From: CAWANF01 sp963783355
GTDB lineage: Bacteria; Bacteroidota; Rhodothermia; Balneolales; DATFMH01
Direction: 5' to 3'
Assembly (NCBI GenBank): GCA_963783355.1
Contig: CAWANF010000010.1
Location: forward strand, 1 to 10,887
Length of the DNA stretch: 10,887 bases
Made by a program: the position numbers and the translations under genes. This document shows, piece after piece, positions 4,832-10,887 of this stretch. Position 1 is the first letter of the stretch. Each line of letters opens with the position of its first letter. Below the pieces are notes generated by a model. That model was not told the DNA's origin and searched no databases. It saw only the letters and a list, made by a program, of their open reading frames with translations.

Positions 4832-6445
4832 CTATTTAATTAGCTCCATTTTTATGGTCTTTACATAACTCCCTGCAGTCAGTCTTACGATATACATTCC
4901 ACTGGCATACATTGATCCGTTGAATTTTACACTATGAATTCCGGGGGATTCCTTTCTATTAACCAATGTCGACACTTCCCTTCCCATCACATCATACACT
5001 TTGAGCTTAACATAACTACTGGCAGGCAGTTCATATCTGATCGTGGTAGTCGGATTAAATGGATTCGGATAATTATCAAACAGTTTAAAGTGCATCGGTG
5101 TCCCCGTATTCGGCCGTTCGACTCCGGTCGCAGTCGGTTGTATCATGATAGGGTATGACTGAAGCTCGGTGGAATCTTTCTGTGTCACACTAAGCCGATA
5201 ATAATAGGTCGAGCCGGATGGTGCCAGGCTATCAATGAAAACCGTTTGGGTTGGACCCACTTTCGCATAATCAGCAAAGCTCACCCCGCTCACTCCGTTG
5301 TGCGGCGCGTTGCCGGCACCTCGCTGTACCATGATGCTGTCACTCTCAGTATTCCTGTTCTGCCACTGCAGCCTTACCGAACCGTCGGAATTCTCACTGA
5401 TGCTCAGGTTGGTCGGCGACTCCGGGTAAGTGTGAATTAGTATGTCTTTGATTTCGTTGAATGTGTCGGTTCGCCTGTTGAATATCCGGAATGACCCGCC
5501 GTCATCCCATACGAACGGCGCTACTCCGTGCTGCAGTGCCTGATCGACGACAGTGGCGTAAGCGTACATCCGGGGATTGTAGGCACAACTGTTTATAAAG
5601 CCGTATTCACCCATGACGACCGGGATGCCGGTCTTATGCGACCAGGTGGTAACCTGGTCCATCTCAGACTTTATTGTTGAAAGGATGTTTGCATTCGATG
5701 TAGACCCTCCGTTGAGGCCGAATGGCCATGGATCATAAGAATGATAATATCCTATCAGAAATTTATCTGATGAATCCGGAATCGCCGCGGTGACAAGCTG
5801 CGCCGAATTTGACCACTTATACCCCGAAAATGATACGATGCGTGTTGGGTTGGTTCGACGAATGATCTTAAGCACTTCTTTATTGATCTCATCCACATAA
5901 TTCTGTGGTGCCGGATAAGGCTCGTTCAGAATTTCAAATATTAAACTGTCAGATTTGTTCTGGAAATGAGTAGCTATCTGGCTCCAGAGGCTGTCGAACC
6001 GGGCAATCGCTGCATTTACATTCGAGGTGTGGGTTGGAGTGTTCCATGTCACATTTCCGAGCGTATCTTTAAGCCAGAATTCATGGTGAGCATTGATAGT
6101 TACGAAAAGGTTATTCTCAAGCGCCCAGGTCACCACGGTATCGACTCGTGCCATAAACGTGCTGTCGATCGTATAAGGCGGCTTAGTTAACGATCTGCCG
6201 TCATATCCCCATGTAATCGGTATTCTCACAGCGTCGAAGCCCGCAGTCTTCAAGTCGGTGAAGAAACTCTTTTGTATAGGTGGATTCCCCCACGACGTCT
6301 CACCGCCGGGATAGGCATCCAATGAGTTCCCGATATTTATACCTCTTTGCATCCCTTTTACTGCCTCTTGAGGTGTTAGTTGAGCTTTTACACTTGTGGA
6401 AAAAAATAATATCAGTAAGGTAGCTGTAGTAACATATTTGTGCAT
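4832..6445 (-). CDS. Secreted GH5 endoglucanase with FN3 and type IX sorting domain
   Basis: This intact 537-residue enzyme would cut internal beta-1,4 linkages in cellulose-like or hemicellulose backbones outside the cell. A signal peptide covers about residues 1-21 (LLILFFSTSVKAQ). The GH5 barrel spans about 25-340, with GINIGNSLDA, VRIPITW and NAHHEF landmarks, acid/base Glu175 in EILNEP, nucleophile Glu280 in VMGEYGF, and a substrate-binding VWDD stretch near 312-315. A fibronectin type III-like domain (about 342-437) follows, then the type IX sorting domain (about 455-537: FDNYPNPFNPTT, KVYDVMGREV). The ATG start is backed by GGAGGGA (6456-6462), 10 bases upstream, which overlaps the stop of a preceding coding remnant. 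It is the only undamaged T9SS-tailed enzyme here. The GH5 subfamily and exact substrate are not assigned. Confidence 0.93.
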   Translation of the reverse strand: MHKYVTTATLLILFFSTSVKAQLTPQEAVKGMQRGINIGNSLDAYPGGETSWGNPPIQKSFFTDLKTAGFDAVRIPITWGYDGRSLTKPPYTIDSTFMARVDTVVTWALENNLFVTINAHHEFWLKDTLGNVTWNTPTHTSNVNAAIARFDSLWSQIATHFQNKSDSLIFEILNEPYPAPQNYVDEINKEVLKIIRRTNPTRIVSFSGYKWSNSAQLVTAAIPDSSDKFLIGYYHSYDPWPFGLNGGSTSNANILSTIKSEMDQVTTWSHKTGIPVVMGEYGFINSCAYNPRMYAYATVVDQALQHGVAPFVWDDGGSFRIFNRRTDTFNEIKDILIHTYPESPTNLSISENSDGSVRLQWQNRNTESDSIMVQRGAGNAPHNGVSGVSFADYAKVGPTQTVFIDSLAPSGSTYYYRLSVTQKDSTELQSYPIMIQPTATGVERPNTGTPMHFKLFDNYPNPFNPTTTIRYELPASSYVKLKVYDVMGREVSTLVNRKESPGIHSVKFNGSMYASGMYIVRLTAGSYVKTIKMELIK

Positions 6446-6461
6446 CGTGTTGACTTCCCTC

Positions 6462-6626
6462 CTATTTATTTACCAAAAGTTGATCAATCCATAAATACCA
6501 CAAATACAATTCGTTGCTTTCAGAAATTACTTTTGCATCTATATCAATATCCATGATATTTACAGGCCCCGTTTTATTATCGGAAAGCCATTCAGGAACG
6601 TTTAAACCGTCAGGATTGGCTGTCTT
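6462..6626 (-). pseudogene. Short coding remnant upstream of the GH5 gene
   Basis: The - strand frame ending in TAG at 6462-6464 reads like a real protein C-terminus: it begins near KTANPDGLNVPEWL, continues with NIMDIDIDAKVISES and ends ELYLWYLWIDQLLVNK. The frame is open up to 6692, but beyond 6626 the residues look random and no start codon fits. The stop overlaps the ribosome-binding site of the GH5 gene, as in a coupled operon pair. It may be the tail of a lost carbohydrate-active enzyme, perhaps a beta-sandwich domain, left by a deletion. I do not recognise it. Chance coding appearance remains possible. Confidence 0.35.
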
Positions 6627-6702
6627 AATATGATAAACAAAAAATAAGTGAACTATTTTTCGTATGTATACTCGATTATTTCTAAAGTGATGTTATTAAT
6701 TT

Positions 6703-8293
6703 TCAGGATAACTTCGTCCATGTTATCAGGAACACATCATTCCGGCGAATTCGCAGTTCTTTAAGAAATGGCTCGCCGGCTTTTACTTTTATCATGTCAT
6801 TATAAATTGGAGAACCGTCATTTTTCTCCTTTATAAATTTAACTTGCTGCTTCGTTAGCTGATTCGGTTTGCCGAGTTCCAGATACGTATCGTAAGGATC
6901 GTTAACCTTGTAGCCGGTTTTATATACTTTCAAATCATAATTTCCTTCAGGCATTCCGGAGATCGACAGCTTTACTTTCCCTATTGTTTTGGCGGGTAAA
7001 TCGCGACTATAGTATTGTTGATCATTTGTTGAATCAGGTAGAGTATCGGTAAAATTCCAGAACAAGACCTGTACATTACCACTGGAATCTTTACTGGCCC
7101 AGGACGAGCTATCCGAGTCGGCCAATTCGGTTTTACCCATTTTGTTCAAATAATCATAGGTATAAAACGCCGGTTTTTTAATGCTTTGATAATTTAATAA
7201 TCCAAAACCGCCGTGAAAAGGCCTGAATCTGGGTCCGGCTTCTTCGAAAATATCCGTAAAGGTCCAGTACGACATCGAATTTGCCGCATCTCCAACTTGC
7301 TTTATCTTTTCAAGGATATAAGGTGCTTCGACATAGCTGTCGTGAATAGGATCCGAGGGCGTATAGGAAGAACTCCATTCCGTATAGTGAAGCTCTAAAT
7401 TCGGCATTGAAGAGTTCTTTATCTGTTTGCGTGAACGTAAAATATCGCCGCTTACACTCCACTTGTCTTTTGCCAGCACCGTGCCTGTATTTCCGTACTC
7501 GTCTAAATATCCCTGCCTAACGCCGTAAGAATGAGTGCTGATAAAATCGAGCGGAAGATGATTCTTGCTGCAGAAATGAATCATTTCCGGGACCCATGCT
7601 GCACCTGCGGTGGCTGGTCCTCCGACCCGATATGCTTTATTTACACTTTTAATAGCATTTACGGTATAACGGTACAATTTGAAATACTGCTGTTGCGTCC
7701 CCGCCCAAAAACCGCTCAAGTTAGGCTCGTTCCATACTTCAAAGTACCATGTCTTAACTTCATCCGCACCATAACGTTCCGTAAAATGAAGTACCAGGTG
7801 GTGTATTAAGTCTTGCCCATTTATTATAATCTTTGGGAGGAGTAACATTCCCTCTCCACCAAAAAATAGTTTTTTTGCCGCTGGCAAGAGCCGAAGGCAT
7901 AAATCCCAATTCAACAAACGGCTTCATCCCGATACTCAGCAGATAATCATATAAGTGATCAATATACTGATAGTTATATTCAGGATTGCCATTTCGGTCT
8001 TCCTTATAAACGCCCATATCATCGGTTAACAATCCGTGCATCCGGATATATTTAAACCCGATTTCTTTTCTGGCAAGGGCTAATTGCTTCTGCCAGTCGG
8101 CACGCAACCCTTCATTCGCTCTCCCGGCGCCGACACATTCATTAAACATTGTGTTAAAAGGACCTTCAACGTGACTGTAATCAATACTGATTATCCGTTC
8201 GGGCGGTACGGATTGGGCAAATGTGTCGGTAAAACACAAGCTGAGGAGAATGATTAAAATTGTCATCTTTGTTTTAAAAAGTTTCTCCATCAT
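6703..8293 (-). pseudogene. GH39 beta-xylosidase split by one frameshift
   Basis: Two overlapping frames together give a 529-residue GH39-type enzyme (retaining beta-xylosidase family) that would release xylose from xylo-oligosaccharides. From start 8293: signal peptide about residues 1-27 (TILIILLSLCFTDTFAQ), then the GH39 N-terminal barrel (HVEGPFNTMFNECVGAGRA, KYIRMHGLL, KPFVELGFMP). Acid/base Glu189 lies in FEVWNEPNL and nucleophile Glu305 in LHYTEWSS. The break lies near 7805-7808. The coding strand reads CTTAATACAC where CTTATACAC would keep frame and give KWARLIHHLVLHF, so one extra A is the simplest explanation. Neither half alone holds a complete active-site barrel: the N-terminal frame ends at a TGA soon after the shift. 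There is no sorting tail, so a periplasmic location is likely. A sequencing error is possible; if so, the gene is intact. Confidence 0.88.
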
Positions 8294-8302
8294 TACATTT
8301 AT

Positions 8303-8309
8303 TCTCCTT
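8303..8309 (-). promoter_or_regulatory. Shine-Dalgarno that fixes the GH39 start
   Basis: AAGGAGA on the - strand lies nine bases before the ATG at 8293. It decides the start at 8293 (or the adjacent ATG at 8290) over the frame's earlier ATG at 8461, which would translate a palindromic repeat in front of the signal peptide. Confidence 0.7.
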
Positions 8310-8344
8310 GTTTTTAAAAAATATCTTAATCTTTCTTGTCTATC

Positions 8345-8456
8345 AGGAGGCTTTGGGAAACCCACCTCTACCATAGGGATCCCTTTGGGAATAAACCTCT
8401 CCTGTAAATCAGGAGAGGTTTGGAGAGGTAAAAATAAAGGTTTTGCAAAGCCTCCT
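8345..8456. repeat. 112-bp nested palindromic (REP/MITE-like) element
   Basis: Perfect 11-bp terminal inverted repeats AGGAGGCTTTG (8345-8355) and CAAAGCCTCCT (8446-8456) enclose a 12-bp perfect stem, AAACCTCTCCTG/CAGGAGAGGTTT (8393-8404 and 8410-8421, loop TAAAT), and a 10-bp palindrome AGGGATCCCT (8375-8384). It starts one base after the stop codon (8458-8460) of the fucosidase remnant and ends 36 bp before the GH39 Shine-Dalgarno. It codes for nothing convincing. Its position between two co-oriented genes suggests it could act as an mRNA-processing or stability element. Confidence 0.7.
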
Positions 8457-8457
8457 A

Positions 8458-8739
8458 TCATTTCGTGATTATATCCACTTCGGCATACCCTGCATTATTG
8501 TTGCCAACCGTATTTTTCAAAGCCGTAAACTTAAAATAACGGGCTTTTACCGGTGTAAAATCCCTGGTTTGCCACGATGGGTTGTTTTTGATATTTGAAA
8601 ACTCACCCTGAATTTCCTGCCAACGCCGTTGGTTTTCCGTCGGAACAGGACCATAAGGAGCCGGTGGTTTGGTCTGAGCATAGCTAAAACCGGCTGAACA
8701 CAAACAAAGTATAATCCCAAATAATATTTTCTTGAACAT
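8458..8739 (-). pseudogene. Internally deleted remnant: GH29-type fucosidase start joined to F5/8C-like end
   Basis: ATG at 8739 opens a 93-codon frame. Residues 1-21 are a signal peptide (KKILFGIILCLCSAGFSYAQ). Next comes PPAPYGPVPTENQRRWQEIQ, which resembles the mature start of GH29 alpha-L-fucosidases (proline-rich, then ENQ-x2-WQE before the barrel). The chain then passes directly to GEFSNIKNNPSWQTRDF and VKARYFKFTALKNTVGNN, ending AGYAEVDIITK, like the last strands of an F5/8 type C (discoidin) domain. The whole catalytic barrel is absent. The simplest reading is a large in-frame internal deletion, roughly at WQEIQ/GEFSN, which kept the frame open. A natural small secreted protein is less likely. 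It starts 13 bases after the stop of the GH42 gene, so it is in the same operon. Confidence 0.6.
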
Positions 8740-8752
8740 ATTATGACTTAAT

Positions 8753-10798
8753 CTATTCCGTTTCGATGAACTCCGGTTCATATGGGGCGACCGTAAAGTT
8801 GCCGGTATAATTTCTATCGTAAAGGATACTACGTGATTTCCCTTGCATGGGAATCTCTTTGGGGTCGCCACTTATATTTATATATAAAATATGATTGTTA
8901 TCGATCTGTCTTGCCATTACGCTGTCGGGTACGTCCGGTCCTTTTTTAATGGAAAGCTCGTTGATCAGGTCATCCAACAACGGGCTTAATACTGCACCCC
9001 GCGCCGGCAGGCCGATATAAATCGCCCTTCCCTTGCCGTATTTGTTAGAGGTGATAACCGGGTAATCTTTATCCAGGCTGGTGATATTTCCTAAAACTTC
9101 AGCACCTTTGGGTTGAATGACATCATAACTTTGTGATCGGGTTTCAATATTTTTCCCCTTATAACTCACACGTAAATGCTCCCCTTTATATGAAATACGG
9201 GATAATTCATTCATATTTTTAACTTCCTCGTAGCTTCCCACCCGAATTCCAAAAACATCGCTCAACAACCCGGGATGAGTACTTGCAAATACCTGGTTCG
9301 TAGTATCTACCATTGCGGAATAACTTGTCATCACCACAGTTCCGCCCTTAGCCACATAATCCCGAATCTTGCCGGCCGTTGCCGGATCCATGAGCGCAAG
9401 ACCCGGGATAATGAGCAGCTTATATTTTAAGTCACTGCGACTGATATCAACCATCCTTACATCCATATTTCGTTTGAAAAACTGGTTGAAACAGGTTTGC
9501 ACCTGGCTGTCATGTTGTTTCTGAAAGGAATAGCTGACCATCTGACTCGGGAATGAAAAAGCCAATGCTGCCTGGGCGTTCTCTTTATAAGGGAAATATT
9601 TCTCGATCTTTTTAAATTCTGCGGCAATCTTCTTGTATTCATAATATTTCCTGTTCGGAATACCGTCCCAGTCGACCATCCCTTCCAGATACTGCTCTTC
9701 TCCCCCGTGCATGGACTGCCAGGTCCATCCGCAAATCATTTGATTCCCATACATCAGCGATACATAGGCCGATTTACGGATAGAATTTGGCACGGCGTTG
9801 TGTGTAATAAACTCCGTATTCCAGAAAGGATTTTTGCTTTCATATTGAATACGCACAATACCAAAGGACGCACCCACTAATCCCGCATTGTTAGTTAAGG
9901 AATTACCCGGATAAAATCCGTCGCCTTCACGCGTCATTTTACCGGAATATGCAATAGGTGCATAGTCAAAATATCTCAACGGGCTGAAATACCACGCATT
10001 CGTAGTCAGTAAAATGTTCGGGGCGTTGGCATGGACCCGGTTTATAATTTTGAAGAGATACTGATTGATCTCGTCCGAAATAAACCGTCTGAAGTCCAGC
10101 ATCCTCTCAGGCGGACCCTCTACCTGGCCTGAAACGGGAAGTCCAACTTCTTCAAAAGTATCAATCCTCCGCGACCAATGCTCGCTTGCCCAGGCTTTAT
10201 TCAAATGAGCAATGTTTTTGTATCTTTTCTTCAGCCAGGTTATAAACCGTTGTCTTGTTGTCTCCGAATAAGATATGGGGCCATCGCCGGATTCGTTATC
10301 TATGCCGAAGGCCAGCAAAGCAGGATCCTTCCCATACCGTTTTGAAAGCGTATCCGCAAACTCCAGGGCATACTTCTGAAACATCGGGTCCCCGATATCG
10401 TCCATATAACGATGGTTCGGGTACAAGACTTTGCCTTCCCGATCAGTAATATTAATGGAAGGATATTTATGATGTAACCAGATGGGGGCGGGCCGTACAG
10501 CGATATCCAAAATAACTTTGATGCCTGCCTTATGCATCATATCCATAACCGTGTCACACCAGCCAAAATCATACTTGCCTTCTGCCGGTTCAAAGCTGTC
10601 CCATGCCAAATGGCCGATGCGAACAACGTTAAACCCGGCGTCTTTCATCAACCGGATATCCTTTGCTATTTTCTCGGGGTTTTTATCATCATGGGGATTG
10701 TAATTGACACCTACATATAGCGACTGGGAGTTTGCCCTTACATTACAGAGGAAAAGAATTCCAATCGTGATTAATAAATATTTGAAAATCTGCTTCAC
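8753..10798 (-). CDS. Secreted GH42-like beta-galactosidase
   Basis: This intact 681-residue enzyme would release galactose from oligosaccharides, probably in the periplasm or at the cell surface. A signal peptide covers about residues 1-25 (YLLITIGILFLCNVRANSQ). The GH42 barrel follows (YVGVNYNPHDD, RIGHLAWDSFEPAEGKYDF, RPAPIWL), with acid/base Glu169 in FGIDNESGDG and nucleophile Glu329 in FWNTEF. The trimerisation-like domain (about 405-520) contains YKLLIIPGLALMDP and a GGTVVMT strand, and a small C-terminal beta domain ends the protein. It starts at GTG (10798): the same frame has a TAA four codons upstream and no ATG before the signal peptide, so GTG is forced. There is no type IX tail. 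It is the first gene of the - strand cluster seen here. Confidence 0.9.
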   Translation of the reverse strand: MKQIFKYLLITIGILFLCNVRANSQSLYVGVNYNPHDDKNPEKIAKDIRLMKDAGFNVVRIGHLAWDSFEPAEGKYDFGWCDTVMDMMHKAGIKVILDIAVRPAPIWLHHKYPSINITDREGKVLYPNHRYMDDIGDPMFQKYALEFADTLSKRYGKDPALLAFGIDNESGDGPISYSETTRQRFITWLKKRYKNIAHLNKAWASEHWSRRIDTFEEVGLPVSGQVEGPPERMLDFRRFISDEINQYLFKIINRVHANAPNILLTTNAWYFSPLRYFDYAPIAYSGKMTREGDGFYPGNSLTNNAGLVGASFGIVRIQYESKNPFWNTEFITHNAVPNSIRKSAYVSLMYGNQMICGWTWQSMHGGEEQYLEGMVDWDGIPNRKYYEYKKIAAEFKKIEKYFPYKENAQAALAFSFPSQMVSYSFQKQHDSQVQTCFNQFFKRNMDVRMVDISRSDLKYKLLIIPGLALMDPATAGKIRDYVAKGGTVVMTSYSAMVDTTNQVFASTHPGLLSDVFGIRVGSYEEVKNMNELSRISYKGEHLRVSYKGKNIETRSQSYDVIQPKGAEVLGNITSLDKDYPVITSNKYGKGRAIYIGLPARGAVLSPLLDDLINELSIKKGPDVPDSVMARQIDNNHILYINISGDPKEIPMQGKSRSILYDRNYTGNFTVAPYEPEFIETE

Positions 10799-10834
10799 TG
10801 GTTTTGTCGTTTATTTTCAGGGACCTGAGACTCT

Positions 10835-10887
10835 GTTTCTTGAGTTATTATTTTGGGAAGCAGAGCTTTACCACGGGGGCGTTCCCA
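10835..10887. repeat. Dispersed palindromic repeat, copy 2 (runs off the window)
   Basis: It aligns with 4741-4790 through GTTTC, GAGTT, ATTTT, a 13-base identity GGAAGCAGAGCTT, and CAC. It then continues into GGGGGCGTTCCCA and the window ends. It lies about 40 bp upstream of the GTG start of the GH42 gene, a second intergenic location in the same cluster. Confidence 0.6.

Noticed and set aside
6653..6721. 22-codon frame MDEVILKINNITLEIIEYTYEK overlapping the GH39 end
   Set aside because: It is too short, has no ribosome-binding site of its own, and mostly follows AT-rich sequence past the GH39 stop. It is likely chance.
8294..8461. N-terminal extension of GH39 from ATG at 8461 (56 extra residues)
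   Set aside because: It would translate the palindromic repeat ahead of a normal signal peptide. The Shine-Dalgarno at 8303-8309 supports the start at 8293.
8740..8871. N-terminal extension of the fucosidase remnant from 8871
   Set aside because: It overlaps the 3' end of the GH42 gene out of frame, and the signal peptide begins cleanly at 8739.
1..10887. CRISPR array or phage genes
   Set aside because: No regularly spaced direct repeats and no capsid, portal, integrase or Cas-like sequences were seen on either strand.

Overview
The window reads as one strand of a decaying plant-polysaccharide-degradation locus interrupted by a mobile element, with a foreign-looking segment at the left edge. 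Two secreted glycoside hydrolases carry a C-terminal type IX secretion (Por) sorting domain with the signature NYPNPFNPTT. This style is typical of Ignavibacteria-like and other deep-branching members of the Bacteroidota/Chlorobiota (FCB) group. With the moderately AT-rich base composition, I infer an uncultured FCB-group bacterium; the species cannot be named from sequence alone.

Layout. Bases 1-970 are distinctly GC-rich and hold a truncated, frameshifted clan GH-A glycoside hydrolase on the + strand. At about 970 the composition drops abruptly, next to a perfect 33-bp palindrome. From 1157 to 10798 all glycoside hydrolase genes lie on the - strand. In transcription order they are: a GH42-like beta-galactosidase (10798-8753); a 93-residue remnant joining the start of a GH29-type alpha-L-fucosidase to an F5/8C-like C-terminus (8739-8458); a 112-bp palindromic repeat; a GH39 beta-xylosidase with one frameshift (8293-6703); a short coding remnant (6626-6462); an intact GH5 endoglucanase with FN3 and sorting domains (6445-4832); and a second, dead GH5 gene (2636-1157) with one frameshift, two in-frame TAA codons and no normal start.

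Between the two GH5 genes sits a complete IS1595-family element, 2671-4718 (2,048 bp). It has 25-bp imperfect terminal inverted repeats and a perfect 8-bp target duplication, TAAATATG. Besides its transposase it carries about 1 kb of cargo: a tRNA-Gly-like gene with a broken anticodon stem, followed on the same (-) strand by a structured, possibly non-coding RNA that ends in a terminator hairpin; two further + strand terminators; and a two-gene unit of small unknown proteins (45 and 70 residues). This cargo is the least explained part of the window.

Working together, the enzymes would remove galactose, fucose and xylose and cut a beta-glucan backbone. This is compatible with a fucosylated, galactosylated hemicellulose such as xyloglucan, but that is inference. 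Only the GH42 and one GH5 gene are intact. Whether the other lesions are real decay or assembly errors cannot be settled here; two in-frame stop codons and a large clean internal deletion argue that at least part of the decay is real.
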